The translations under genes and the position numbers were made by a program. The notes beneath the pieces were generated by a model. That model made no database searches. It was given only the letters and a program-made list of their open reading frames with translations, and was not told the DNA's origin. Of a stretch of DNA of 64,000 nucleotides, positions 1 to 11,517 are shown in pieces; within the stretch, counting starts at the first letter, position 1, and each line of letters opens with the position of its first letter. This stretch comes from Marsupella aquatica. Its lineage: Eukaryota; Marchantiophyta. The stretch lies in the NCBI GenBank assembly GCA_973895155.1, contig OZ316891.1, positions 19,096,001 to 19,160,000 of the forward strand, given 5' to 3'.

Positions 1-309
1 TTATTTCTTCTGCGGTGCTACATTGTTTTTGAGGTTACCTATTTAGGACGCCATTGTTGAGTTTTTTGTTGCACAGCATTTATAGGCTTTACCTGCTGCT
101 GTCATATTCGGGGCTTCTCTACCATTCCCTTCGTCTGCCTTCTTGCCTGATCTTTCCCCTTGCATATTTCATTTTCAAAAGATTTAGGTCTTCTGTTCTC
201 TTCTGAAGCCACGTTCTGTAGAGCCATTTGCATCAGTAGCTTATTAGTAGTGTGCATCTCCATACCCTTGTACACCTAATCAGTGTTGACCTTTTGAAAG
301 ATTTTGGCA
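1..309 (+). other. 5' flank/leader of the ACINUS-like gene
   Basis: No coding region is visible upstream of the ATG at 310. The stretch is T-rich and probably holds the promoter and 5' untranslated leader of the gene that follows. No clear TATA box stands out, and the upstream limit of the transcript lies outside what can be judged here. Confidence 0.4.
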
Positions 310-3300
310 ATGTCGACTCCAATACCATCTTTAGGGAACAAAACCCCGGAGCAGCTCAGGGTCGCAGAACTCAGGGAAGAGCTTAAAAAACGAGGAATTA
401 ACATCAAGGGCCTAAAAAAGGATTTGGTTGAAAGGTTGGATGAAATTCTGCGCCAGGAAGCAGCAGAGGCGGCCGATAATGAGACCAAGAAGTCTCCCAG
501 TCCCGAGCGGGTCAGCGATAAAGACGAAGAAACTCCCGCTTCTCCTGCAGTTGTCTTTGAAGCTGTCACGCAACCACCAGGAGAAGAGGACGCTGCAGGT
601 AAAGTGGTTGACCTCAGCCTCGATGTGGGTGAGGTCGAACCCAGCAGTGAGCCCTTGCATGGAGGGGATGATCTCAAGACAGGAATCGTTGACCCCATAC
701 TCAGTGTGCCGGTCCCAGAGGAGGATGATCTCTCTAAAGGCAAGGGAAGCGAAGTGGCCACATCTCTGGTGGCTTTTGCAGAGCCAGAAGTTGTTGCGAA
801 AGGGGAGCCTGTTTTCGTCGGGCCAGTTCGCTCTCTGACGGCTGAATCTATTTCTTCTCCGAACCTTGATGAACTCCCAAGCATAGAGCCAGAAAGCGCT
901 CCACCGGTCGAGGTCACGGATGAGAGCAACAAGACCTTTGTGGATGAAGGCAAATTGGAGTTTGAGGACACAAGAGATGAGAATCTTGACTCTGGCAAGT
1001 TAATAGAGGCTGACGGCGTAGTAGAAGCAGAGCCTGAAGCCATCAAATTTCCTGAAGTGGAAGTGCAGGACGAGGCCGAGCAATTGAAGTCACATTATGG
1101 CTCTGGTCCAACGTCCTCCACAGACGCTGTGATCATTGAGGCTTCAGAAGCAGAAGAGGTCCGAACAGAGACTGCAGTTCTGTCAGAGGGACTTCGGTCG
1201 ACAGCATACGGGGAAAGAGATGCCGAGGAGGAGTCTGTTGTGGCAGAGACTGGAGGAGACTTAATGACAACTGAGACTGTGACCGTAGAGACGGTTTCTG
1301 TCGTCACAGAGACCACGGTCGTGACCACGGAGACAGTTGTCGTGAATGAGATTGAGGCAGACCTGTCCACGGTTGAGGGCGATCGCGAGGGATCGTTCAC
1401 TCAGAGGAGTTCCGACGCAGGAACTTTGAGTAATGAGGGGAGGGTGGCAGAGGAAGCCTTACTGCAAAACAGAGATCAAGACGAAGGAATGGAGGTAGAG
1501 CAAGATAAGGCCAAAGACTCCAAGCCCATGGAGATTGACTCCGACAGTTTGACAGGAGTGAAGCGGAAAGATGGAGGTGGTTTCTTGGTTCCCGGTTTTC
1601 TATTACGTTATCTTGTCTGGCCATCCTATCTACTTTCTAGTGGTGATAATTCCTTTGGTGGCATGTAAACATCCCAAGCGAACGAATAGTAATGTTGAGA
1701 AATGGCCCGCGTTTACAAGTACGATGCAGGGTGAAATCCTCGGCTGCTCTTAACCATATGTTCATTGTGAGATGGATATAATTTTCGTAGTTTGTGAGCT
1801 CTGTTGTTGCAACCAAGTATAGGAAGTGTGTTGTACACTCGATAAAGTGCTGAGTCCTTTTTGGTGTTTCTGCAGAGGAACTAAGACAGCAAGAGCCTGC
1901 CAAAAGGCAGAGGCGCTGGAATTCTGATAAGAGTCTTGGAGCTAGCGCAGATGTAACTTCACCTCCTCAAGTGAATACAACTGACACTTTGAAGGAAGCA
2001 GTCGCGCCTGCTGCCCGTGACATACCTCAGAAACCTGTGGCACCGTCTCCATCCACTACGTCGTCATCTACACCCAAGGCTTCTGCAGCGTCTACCAGCT
2101 TTGATAAGCCGGCACCTTCCAGGACTATTCTGTCAAGAACTGATATTGCGGTTAACGGTGACGCAGACAAGAAACGAGTGGGTGGGTTCCTCTAACCGTG
2201 ACGATGTAGCCGAGTTTTCTCTTATCGTACAATCTGTTCTGTGATCCGACCATGACCTAGATTTGTTTTCTATGTGGTGGTTTTGCTCTACACTTGGCAA
2301 GGTTGAATGGGACATGACATGAGAGTTTCAATGTGTTTGGACGCAGTTCCTCCTCCCACAAGAAGTCCAACGGTTGCTCTAAAGATTGACAGATTCGTCA
2401 GGCCTTTCACAATCAAGGCCGTGAAAGAACTTTTGCAACAAACTGGAACAGTGAAACACATGTGGATGGATCAAATAAAGACCCATTGCTTCGTGACGGT
2501 AAGACTCCCTTATATGATTTGCACAATCTTCTTGCTAGGCAGCTGTGTGTTTCCTTAGTAGTGGGAGGCGCTTTTTCTGCTTCGATTATGTTTTATTAAA
2601 TTCCCTGACTTTGATTGCCAGCAGTGGTTCCAGAGTATCTTCATTTGAAAGCCGATCATCGCTACCCCGGATTCTGCCTGTTGTTCATGACTTAACATTC
2701 CACTTGTGCTCAATGCAGTATTCTTCTGTAGAGGAGGCAACTGCAACGAGGAACTCCCTTTATCACCTGCAATGGCCTGTGGCTGGAGGGAAATTGCTTA
2801 TTGCTGAATTTGTGGAACCTGAAGAGGTAATGGCACGAGTTGAAGGTACGAACGATAAGCCGGTTCCTACACCTGTAACGACGCCACGTGGCTCCGCAAA
2901 CAGCTCAACGCAAGTGGCAGGCGTTATGGGGATAACTCCTCCTGCGGCACACATCCCCACCAGTGCTCTTCCGCCCCCACCACCGCTTCCACCACCTCCA
3001 AGAGAGAGGCCAGCACTGCCACCAAAGAAAGGTAAAGGTTGGCTTAGGATGTTGAAATTAACGTTGGTGTTGAAGAAGTCAATGATGTACGAAAGCAGCA
3101 TAAGAATCTAATTAATTGCTTAGCTGATATCAGATGTACCATCCTTCCCGCTTCTTGCTGAATTCCCCAGAAATTCCCATATGAAACTCTTCGACTCCAA
3201 AAATCTAAGTTCAAGATTGATCATCCAACTACTGTCTCAGTAGAGCTTGTCTAACCGGTTCAGAAATTCTTTCTCAAGGTCATAGTGTTCTCAGGGCAGT

Positions 3301-3572
3301 ATGGAGTAATGTAGAGTTATTTAATTCAAAGTAGAATTTTGTAACCGTGATTGTTTCTGGCAAAATTTGTGAATATTGCATGGGCCCTTGTTCTAGTTAC
3401 TCATTTTTTTCCGTCTTTTTTTACAGAGCCAGAAGCAATCCCAACGCTGGATGATCTTTTCAAGAAAACACGGACTAAACCGCAAATCTACTTTCTTCCT
3501 CTGACGGAGGAACAAGTAGCAGATAACGTGAGGAACAAGCAACCAGTCGGGAAAGCCCCTGTAAAGGCTTGA
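310..3572 (+). CDS. ACINUS: ACINUS-like SAP/RRM/RSB protein of the ASAP-PSAP splicing complex
   Basis: Five exons: 310-1576, 1876-2181, 2347-2498, 2719-3031, 3427-3572 (727 aa). All introns are GT-AG and the phases match. The ATG at 310 is the first in frame. Residues 14-48 form a SAP DNA/RNA-binding domain (TPEQLRVAELREELKKRG). Residues about 60-420 are acidic and Glu/Val/Thr-rich. Residues about 532-612 form a degenerate RRM (IDRFVRPFTIKAVKELL, then LQWPVAGGKLLIAEFV). A proline run follows. The C-terminus carries the RSB motif (TLDDLFKKTRTKPQIYFLPL), which in the family binds RNPS1 and SAP18 to make the nuclear ASAP complex, acting in splicing and, in Arabidopsis, in repression of flowering-time genes. 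The order SAP-RRM-RSB is diagnostic of Acinus. There are no lesions. The function is inferred from the family. Confidence 0.9.
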
Positions 3573-4785
3573 AGCTCCGGAAGCTCTCCCTTGTTTTTGT
3601 GAATGACCGTTACATTCTGAGTTCCTATTGCCCATGTTTTTGGGTACAGCAGTCTGACTTTTACCGGAGTGTCATAGAGGTTGTTGTCTTGTTGTCTTAA
3701 GGAGATTGTTATAGCCAAATTGGAAGGAGAGGTTTCTGGTTTTGTATTTAAGACTTAAGTCTATCAAATTTGAAATCTGTGGGTCTTGGGACTTGTTGCC
3801 TTTGGGAGTGATACATGTGCTGTCCCTGTTCGCATTGCCCCTTGGCACCAGGGGTCCGCATGGCCATGACAGGCAGTGCCGAATGATGACATGCCCACTT
3901 CTCTGTCCTGGAAAGGTTATAGTCAGGGATTGAATATTGTGGCAGCGGAATTTCAATTTCATTGAATTTCTTGTCTTCCATTCTTCAGAAATTGAGAATC
4001 CATGTATTTTTTTGCGATATTTGGTCAGGGGTGTTTATTAGCTGATGGCTCCGTGGAAGCGGTTTGCATGATTGTCTTCTTGGGTATGGATCAAGGTAGT
4101 CCAGGTTTGGTCATAGATATTTATCTTGGTAATGACTCAAACCTGAAGGATATACGGCCCCTGGAAAGGTTTCTGAGCTGTACTCTTTTCATTCTGGTTC
4201 GTATTGACGTTTTGGATTTTCCGACGTCTGATATCGAATAGTATTGCTGAGCAAAAGTTTTTCCTTCTGCTCGTCAAACCTCTGCAGTTGGCCTTAGTAG
4301 GATTGTTAGACGAGGTGCTTCTGCTGAGCAAAGAGTCTTCGTTTGTTGTGTCCGTACCGGTTATTGACAAATTTGATCCATTAACATCCAGTCTCGCTAA
4401 CAATGCTGATCTAGGCCAGTGGAGATGCTTTAAAGCGCTATGAAATTATCCACAGTGGGTGTCTCATGACCTTCCCCGGCCCTGATATGAGTGTCTTGGC
4501 AAGAGTGGACTTGTATCCCACTCCATGGCTATTCAGCCCGAAAAGAAGGAAGTCGGGCTGAATTAATCGTTACGGCCCAATTAATCGTTACTCCTGGCAT
4601 CTGGCTCTCCTTTTGCCAACTGGAGAAGTTTTTCCATCCTTACCCAAATCATGCCCCATAATGTTACTTGTAATTGTTTTGTATGGCCTAGGTCTAGAGT
4701 GAAGCCTGTAGACCAGAAAAGCCTGTCTGGCTTACTTGACTTTGGGGGTGCAGGGGACGGGGACAATATGGCCTATGTATGAACG
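3573..4785. other. 3' flank, no gene seen
   Basis: This is the probable 3' untranslated region of the ACINUS-like gene followed by intergenic DNA. Short open frames on both strands lack any recognisable domain. A small direct repeat (AATTAATCGTTAC) occurs twice around 4561-4591. Confidence 0.5.
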
Positions 4786-4790
4786 GAAAC

Positions 4791-5080
4791 TGTCTGGGTG
4801 GTCAAGGGAATGCCTACAAATCATGAAAGAGTGTCGATCGTAGGGCTAACTCTGTCTGGGTGGTCAAGGGAATGCCTACAAATCATGAAGGAGTGTCGAT
4901 CGTAGGGCTAATTTTCTTGCAAGTCTTTTTGTACTCACCTATGCCTCGCCTCGGTCCTATGTTTCGCCTTGGGCTCTCAATTTTGGGGGTGCAGGGAATG
5001 GGGACAAATCCTACATGAGTGTCAATTACGGGTCACTCAAATTTGGGAGTGAAGGGAATGGGGACAAATCAGAAATGAGT
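4791..5080. repeat. Two short tandem duplications (62-bp unit, then a G-rich unit)
   Basis: A 62-bp unit starting GTCTGGGTGGTCAAGGGAA occurs at about 4792 and again at 4854, nearly identical (both contain GTGTCGATCGTAGGGCTAA). Next, TTTGGGGGTGCAGGGAATGG at about 4981 is repeated in altered form at about 5041. These are non-coding local duplications. Confidence 0.75.
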
Positions 5081-5403
5081 TTACATAATGGGCGTCAATA
5101 ATAAGGTTTTTTCCTTGCAAGGGAAGTCAGGCTAGTTGTTCAGATTTTGGATAGGGCCTGAGCCCGGTTACATGTCGGCCTGAACGCCATGTACAATCAC
5201 TCAATGGTCAATCATGTCTGGTGGGTGAGGAATTACAGTTTCTCTTTGAGACGGGGTGAGGCAGGGAGTTGTCGAACTTGCATCTTCAGTTGCTTGGAAT
5301 TGATCGGGCCTTCCCTGCTGCTCTTGTCAAGTGCACATCATGTCGGAGTGTCTCTCCATTGCAAGTATCTTACAATGTCTCGAACGCAGAACGTATTCAC
5401 ATG

Positions 5404-5750
5404 TGAGTCTTATTGCCCTATGCCCCCATACATATGCCACTCATCCAACGAGCGACTCTCACTACAACAGGAATGGTGGTGCGTTTAGCAAGGTTGGCTT
5501 GGAAAGAAAATGAAATCTCAGAGACAACAGCATAGACAAATGATATATGTGTAGAAGCTGGCAGGTCTGAATTCACGTTGGAGTCTTATTGCTCTATGCC
5601 CCATACATATGCCACTTATCCAACGAGCGACTTCCACTACAGCAGGCACAGTGGTGCCTTCAGTTAAGGTTGGCTTGGAAAAAAAAACAAATCTCAGAGA
5701 CAGTAGTGTAGACAATTATATCTGTACAGAAGCTGGCCGGTTTACAGGCC
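5404..5750. repeat. 177-bp unit in two tandem copies
   Basis: The unit beginning GAGTCTTATTGC at 5404 recurs at 5581 with about 85 percent identity judged by eye. Both copies contain CATATGCCACT, CCAACGAGCGACT, AAGGTTGGCTTGGAAA and a shared end near AGAAGCTGGC. No coding potential is supported. Confidence 0.75.
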
Positions 5751-5821
5751 GGAAGTATTGACTGAAATTCCACTTTGAGACGATCATTGTCCACAGATAT
5801 TCACGCAGAATCGATAATTGA

Positions 5822-5990
5822 ACATCTTTCAGATTAGAAAATACTAGCCCACTCTTTGGAAGTAAAAACCATACATCTTTCAGAATAGAAAATGCTAGCC
5901 TGATTGCACATTCTTTGAAAACAAATAGAGGTGAGAAAGTAAAAATCTAACATCTTTCAGATTAAACGCTAGCCTGAGTGCACATTGTCT
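5822..5990. repeat. Three diverged copies of a roughly 60-bp unit
   Basis: The words ACATCTTTCAGA and GCTAGCCTGA recur at about 5823, 5875 and 5951, each followed by a CACATT-type tail in the later copies. This is degenerate tandem repetition in AT-rich intergenic DNA. Confidence 0.6.
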
Positions 5991-6039
5991 TACACGAAAA
6001 CAGATTCCCTACTGTCAACTGGTCATGTTCAAATGTAGT

Positions 6040-6780
6040 CCAATGGCTTGCCTCCAATCCCTGGTTCCACCTGCATCGTCACCTTGAATTATGCCCCAGA
6101 GCCAATGGCTTGCCCCCAATCCCTGTTTGCATGCACCCTCACCTTGAGTTATGCCCATAAGTAGATGACTAGCCTCCAATCCCTGTCTGCTTAAATGTTT
6201 TCCAATGACTTGCCCCCAATCCTTCTTTGCCCTCACCTTAAGTTATGCCCCAGAGTAGATGACTAGCCTCTATTTCGTCTTTCCCTAAAGCACAACTGTC
6301 CTTCAAAAGCTACCGGTTACTCATAGTTATCATTAAAAGAAAATTTTTCCTGAAATTGTGGAAAAAACTGGCATGCTAGAGAATAAGAGTGATTGAAATA
6401 TGGAAAAAGAGGGAGGTCTTGGACACTTCCCCTTATATAGGGGAAGTTGTGATTGAAGTATTTCCAAATGACTTGTCCCCAATCCCTGTTTTCCGCCAGC
6501 ACCCTCAGCTTGAGTTATGCCCCAAAGCTTGCCCCCAATCTTTGTTTGCCCTTACCTTAAGTTATGGCCCAGAGTAGATGACTAGCCTCCACTCCGTGTT
6601 TCCTTAAGTATTTTCGAATGACTTGTCCCCAATCCCTGTTTTCCGCCAGCACCCTCAGCTTGAGTTATGCCCCAAAGCCAATGACTTGCCTCCAATCCCT
6701 GTTTGCCTGCACCCTCACCTTCAGTTATGAGTCACGCTCTAGAGGAGGCTTCAGTTATGGGTCAAGCTCTAGAGGCTTAA
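6040..6780. repeat. Degenerate minisatellite, about 62-bp unit, roughly seven copies
   Basis: The unit carries CCAATGACTTGCCCCCAATC followed by a CACCCTCACCTTGAGTTATG-like half. Copies begin near 6041, 6102, 6205, 6464, 6530, 6618 and 6679, with a non-repeat insert at about 6280-6460. It ends about 50 bp from the stop codon of the minus-strand hydrolase gene, so it may overlap that gene's 3' untranslated region. Confidence 0.75.
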
Positions 6781-6832
6781 CAGTAGGCGAGAGTAGCTTT
6801 TCGATCCAGATTAGTATACAGCACTGAGCACT

Positions 6833-8814
6833 CTAATAAGCACTCTTGGAGGCTGCCCACGTCCCTGGATACTTGTTTGCGTCCTCTAGAATGTTCTTTC
6901 TCAAGGTACTACTTATAAACCCAGTAAGCTTTTGAATGACTGAACTGTCAATAGTTTCTGCCTTACAAACGGTGAAATGATTTGCTGATTGGTTGGTGTA
7001 ATAATTAGATTGATCGATGTCACATCGAGCGGATGCGTCTTCAACAACTACTTTTCTGAACACAAAACATGTGTACGGTGCCTGCATTGACGAACGAAAA
7101 TCACGTTACGGGACGGCCAGCACTATCATCATGAAAAAACTCCCATACGGGTGAAAAGTTCGGATGAATCATATTCCCCAAATTGAGGACCAAAAGCTTG
7201 ACAAGTCCTCAATTTGGGGAATATCAATCAGTGGATGGATCCATCAATCAGTGAAAATTTAGTTTGATCTTTACTCTTCAAATGAGGAACCAAGCACTTG
7301 AAACAGAAAGGTCGAGAGATCATACCCGCGCCGAGATTGCTGCGGTATAGCCTGAACTCCTCGTTGATCCTTGTTCGGTGGGTATCCAGAGTCTTGAGGA
7401 GTCCTAGAATCGGACTTGTGAATGGCAGCCGAGATGCCAAGTCTGCTATCCTGGAGCCTTGATGGGGAGTAGCGTAGTAGAACACGCCTCTGAAGTTTGC
7501 AAGAAACGCTTCAACTCTGGAACTGTCTCGCGGTTTCATTGTAGTTTGCTTCTGAAATGCAGAGATGATGAGTTGCTTAATGACTAATCCTCCGAGACTG
7601 TGACCCACAAAAAACACTGGGCGAACTATGCCGATGTCGAGATCTTCACTCATAATGATGTCACTAACCAAGTTTTCTCCCAAGGCATACATATCCAGTT
7701 GACCTTCACTTTGTTGTGCAGAAGAATCATAAGAGACGGAGAATATCCGAGCCTTCGGGTACTTCTTGGGGAGCCAGTCTCTTGGCCAGATCACACTTTC
7801 GTCCTTCCTAGCCAGCCAAGTCTTCCAAAATGCATTTCTGAAGTCTCTCAATTGTAGACCATGAAAAAATATAATGTCCATCTCAATTTTCCCTTCAGGT
7901 GGAGAATACAGTTTATACACATAGTCGTTAAGCTGCAGATTCAGCACGAGAAAGACATTTATCAGTAGAAGTTAGTGAAAATAGACGAGTAAGACATTTT
8001 CAAAATACGTGAATCCTATATGTTGAGAAAGAGCCCTTCGACACGGGACTCCCGGATCAATGTGCTCAAAATCTCAAAATTGAGATGGATGCGATAGTGA
8101 ATAAACTTCACCGTATTACAACTGAAGCAAGCTTGTTAGATATTTGAGCAAGCTTCACGACATGTTGCAATCATGTTTTATTTAAAATTTTGAGAAAGGC
8201 TTTAAGAGCGAAAATTGAGATGGAACTTGGAGACTGCGCTAAGTCTGCTATAGAGAGATTTAGAACACAACAGGAAGCAAACTCGTTTTGGAAAATTTTG
8301 GCATTCTTAGAGCAGGATATGAATCAACGATGCGTTGATTTATAACAGTCAGCGCATACAAAAGACTCCAATCCTCCATAGCAAACTGATTTCAGCGATC
8401 ACTAACCTTGCTTATGCCTTCAGGTAGCTTGACCTCTGAGGAGTCTTCTTCGCCATCGGGTGAACTGCCGGGGATCGTGATCGTCAGACCCAGCGCTGCA
8501 GTCGGTGAGGAATCATGCATTGATTAGTGCCATCCTGAATTCCAGCTCGAGGAGAGAATTCAACAACTATGTTGCTAGAGTTCCGGCTGAAACCAATTCA
8601 ATAGACGATCGAATTGTCAACTGGTAACATATGTCAAAACATCTGGTACAGTCTATTTTCTTATCATTTCAAGCACTACTAGAACGGTGTCGTTAAGCCA
8701 CCACCAGATTTTCATTCAGATCCACCTCTAGGGTGGTCAACCTGCTCCATCTTTTGAAGAAAGTAACTAAATATGGGCAAACCTGGGTCCACGACGTACA
8801 AACTAGGGATGTCA

Positions 8815-8894
<80 letters not shown>

Positions 8895-9151
8895 TCCAAC
8901 ACAGACAAGAGAAAGATGTCTGCCGTCGTAATTAGCACAATCATGATCGAAGAACCTGTCACCACCAGCTTACCTTTCAAAACAAAAATCAAAACGACGA
9001 CAATCACAACTGTGAACGTCCATAGCACACGATCACTCCCGGGATCACTCCCCGACCCCATGCCTCCCCAACCTCGGATGAATGTCGTGACCTCCCTCGG
9101 AACTCTCGCGAGCACGACGTCCCCGACTCTAGCAGGCACGAATCCGTCCAT
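6833..9151 (-). CDS. SERAC1-like membrane-anchored alpha/beta hydrolase
   Basis: Four exons on the minus strand: 9151-8974, 8495-8407, 7932-7298 and 7055-6833 (about 374 aa). The first two junctions are strong. The third donor (at 7298, GTGCTT) was chosen because it is the one that matches phase 2, and it is uncertain. A membrane segment lies at residues 42-58 (VLWTFTVVIVVVLIFVL). The alpha/beta-hydrolase core starts with FFHGL (about residue 111) and has the nucleophile elbow GHSLGG (Ser201), then FYYATPHQGS. The last exon, with VVEDASARCD and ANHFTVCKAE (candidate catalytic His327), matches the C-terminal end of the SERAC1/DUF676-like family. Family members act in lipid or phosphatidylglycerol remodelling, or are NB-ARC-linked in plants; the substrate here is unknown. 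Intron 1 holds a long GA microsatellite, and the last intron holds a perfect inverted repeat. Confidence 0.75.
7171..7224. repeat. Perfect 20-bp inverted repeat (hairpin) in last intron of the hydrolase gene
   Basis: The left arm, 7171-7190 (ATATTCCCCAAATTGAGGAC), and the right arm, 7205-7224, are perfect reverse complements separated by 14 bases. It lies between the last two predicted exons of the minus-strand hydrolase. It could be a tiny MITE remnant or an intronic RNA hairpin. Confidence 0.85.
8818..8889. repeat. (GA)n microsatellite, about 72 bp
   Basis: An uninterrupted GA run, about 35 units long, lies in intron 1 of the hydrolase gene. On the gene's own strand it reads (CT)n, a pyrimidine tract about 320 bases upstream of the intron's 3' end. 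It is expected to be highly length-variable. Confidence 0.97.
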
Positions 9152-9225
9152 GTCCAATCGACCCAAGTGCTGTAGCTGAGCGAGAAGATGTGGTATTCGT
9201 TGTCACGAGGTCCTAGACTCCTTAT

Positions 9226-9580
9226 GCAAAACTCCTGTCAACCTTTTTCCACTACATTGTCAACAGTCCTAGAACAAAACAAAGTTGAAGCTCAGATTTC
9301 CAGGATTTGACAAAAAAAGTTCGCTTCAATCCGCCATCGTTGTAGGATTCTGATGCTATGAAGTCGAGACCATCGACGTATCGTGCTTCATAACTACACC
9401 GAAACCAGTCCTGTCAACCTCTTGCACTAACTTGTCGACAGTATGACGAAGATTTGAAGTTCTGACTTCCAGGATTTGACGAAGGAAAGTCGGCTTCAAA
9501 TACGTCATTGTTGAGAAATACTGATCCTATGAAGTGGTGGGCAACGACACTTCGTGCTTCACAACTTCACAACTTCACTG
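9226..9580. repeat. Two tandem copies of a roughly 180-bp unit upstream of the hydrolase gene
   Basis: CCTGTCAACCT, TTCCAGGATTTGAC and CTATGAAGT occur in the same order at about 9233-9365 and 9414-9535, with about 80 percent identity by eye. The array starts only about 75 bp upstream of the hydrolase start codon region, so it may lie in the promoter. Confidence 0.7.
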
Positions 9581-9597
9581 AAAGCCGTCCTCCATCG

Positions 9598-10000
9598 AAA
9601 GCGCGTAAAAGTCAGAGTCCGAGGTGGCACTTGGCATACCGAAAACACGGGAAACTACTGTGGATTCCTTGACTTCTGACCAAATTTTTGTTTTCTTCGC
9701 GAGCGTCCCTGCCGAGCAAGTCCTAGGGGATTTGTGGCAATTTTATAATAATTTATTGCATGTTGGCGAAGATGCCTCGAAAGGCTGCCAAGAGCGAGAG
9801 AGTTCACGACTGACACCACTGTTGAAAACTTCTGAAGTCCTGCTTCATAACTTCACCGAAACCAGTCCCCATCGAAAGCTCGCAAATTCAGATTCCGAGG
9901 TAGCACGCAGCGTACCAAAAACATGGGAAAGTATGGAGAGTTTACGACTGACCAGGCGATGCACTGCATGTGCTTCTTCGCTCAACAAATACTTCCCAAA
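9598..10000. repeat. Direct repeat pair separated by about 250 bp
   Basis: The segment containing TCAGAGTCCGAGGTGGCAC then CCGAAAACACGGGAAA (about 9612-9650) recurs as TCAGATTCCGAGGTAGCAC then CCAAAAACATGGGAAA (about 9889-9931), each followed by a GACTTCTGACC or GACTGACCAGG-type stretch. Open frames over this region show no known domain and look fortuitous. Confidence 0.6.
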
Positions 10001-10091
10001 GCTACATATGGGGTTGTCGACAATTGTATAGGTTCACAAAATGACGAAGAGAGTGGACTTCTCTTGGCAACTCTCCCGCAAAGCTTCAAGC

Positions 10092-10390
10092 AGCTGTGGA
10101 CAGTTGTCCATGTTCACCACAACAACAAAGCTGTGGACAGTTGTCCATGTTCACCAAAACAACAAAATTTCAGGGGAATGACAGCATGCGGCGGAATAAT
10201 ACAATGTCAATAGAATCTAAATCTTTGTAGGGTCCGGAATAGTCAAAACAACAAGAATAGTGGAGTGGATGAAAGCTCAAGACGACCTGTCGCTAGAGCC
10301 AACATAATACACTACCTCCAGAATACACGGCCGAGATTAGCCAAACCTTTGAGAACAGTGGAGGTGGATGAAGGCTCAAGATGACACTCT
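10092..10390. repeat. Short local duplications (37-bp and about 104-bp periods)
   Basis: GCTGTGGACAGTTGTCCATG occurs at about 10093 and 10130. GGATGAAAGCTCAAGACGAC (about 10268) recurs as GGATGAAGGCTCAAGATGAC (about 10366). No gene is visible. Confidence 0.65.
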
Positions 10391-10618
10391 AGAGCTACAG
10401 CCAATTTACAACTATAATAAGGGATAATAAGGGATCTTGCAGTTAAAGTTTTTAGTCCTTGGTCTCAATACAAAAAAGTTCATGGGCGGGAAAGATACAC
10501 AATGGTTGCACTTGTTTGGCTCTTGTTTGGCTGTTTTCCTGATCATTGATGAAAGAAATTAATGGGGCACCCCTGGTGCATATGTGTTTCTACACTCTGC
10601 CCCGTAAATGCCCCGGCC

Positions 10619-10675
10619 CGACTCCCTATGGGCCGGCCCTCCTTGCACCGTGCAACCCACGGGCACAGGGCTTGT
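10619..10675 (+). repeat. 57-bp dispersed repeat with hairpin, Helitron-end-like (copy 1)
   Basis: This matches 24326-24382 at 52 of 57 positions. It contains a short stem (CCGTGC, loop, CACGG) followed by AGGGCTTGT. Many plant Helitrons end in a GC-rich hairpin just before a CTRR terminus. Here the end reads CTTG, which does not fit CTRR, so this is only a candidate. Confidence 0.4.
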
Positions 10676-11168
10676 CAGTAGGATTTAGAATAATACAATG
10701 CGCCTAGAATCTATGGTCCAGCTTACTCTAGAGTGGAAGGCTCAAGCTAAAAAAAATGCACTCTAGCTTGCCCTCCAGGTTGGCAGGACCTTCACAACTT
10801 TGAATCTATATTTCCCTTTCCACGCATCGACAGTAGGCAACTTGAATGTTGTCCGCTCTGTTAAAAAATAGCTCAAAACTTTGAGGTGGGGTCTCCTTGA
10901 CAAAAGAGTACAACAATTAAGTTGTCTCATAATAGAGAAATCCTACTGTAGCCATAATTTTAGCCCTCCCCTCACATTCCTAGATTGAGGCTCCTGCGAA
11001 ACCCCACTACAACTGCATGCCGTGGGGTCCCAAATTAAATGAGGGTTGCCTAGATCCATCGGCTTAGCTGTTATTAATATCAAAATTATCCTCTTTATAT
11101 AGTCCTAAAGAATCCATTAAGGTCGTTTGGGTGATTTTTTTGTTTTTTTAAGGCTTTAGGCTACTTCC
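10676..11168. other. No gene seen
   Basis: Low-complexity AT-rich DNA with several CCCC-type tracts. Neither strand has an open frame with a recognisable domain. Confidence 0.5.
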
Positions 11169-11173
11169 ACGTT

Positions 11174-11517
11174 TGTTAAGGATTGCTCTTAGTTTTGTGA
11201 CTCAAAGGTTACGATAATTAGGTTGACCTCAGTTAGGGACTTAGCTGAGGTTAGGTTAGTTGTGTGTAACCTTGAATATACTAGGGCTAATGTAAGCTAT
11301 TGGTATGTGGTGCTTGCTCATTGTAACAAAACAACTTGAGGAAGAGAGGGAGCTTGTGTGTCGACTACTCTGAAGTAAAGTTGGAGTGCTCGTGTGAACG
11401 TAGCCTTGGAGAAGAGGTGAACCACATATGGATTGTGTCGACTACGTGAGCATGGTATGAGTCATGATTGTATCGTCATGATTGTATCGTCATGAAGGAA
11501 GACATTATAGTTCAACA
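11174..11517 (+). mobile_element. Solo Copia-type LTR with 5-bp target-site duplication
   Basis: This 344-bp unit starts TGTTAAGGATT and ends GTTCAACA. It is flanked on both sides by the same five bases, ACGTT (11169-11173 and 11518-11522). It aligns with the reverse complement of the LTRs of the Copia element at 16080-22308: both share CGTAGCCTTGGAGAAGAGG-like, GGTGAACCACATAT-like and TTGTGTCGACTAC words near the 3' half. No internal domain follows, so it is a solo LTR left by recombination between two LTRs. It is older and more diverged than the LTRs of the nearby element. Confidence 0.85.

Noticed and set aside
276-1046. Long minus-strand open frame (256 codons) opposite the first exon of the ACINUS-like gene
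   Set aside because: It mirrors the codon bias of the real plus-strand exon, has low-complexity Ser/Ser-Thr content and no domain.
8733-9179. Plus-strand frame with a long Arg-Glu repeat
   Set aside because: It is the translation of the (GA)n microsatellite and lies opposite exon 1 of the hydrolase gene.
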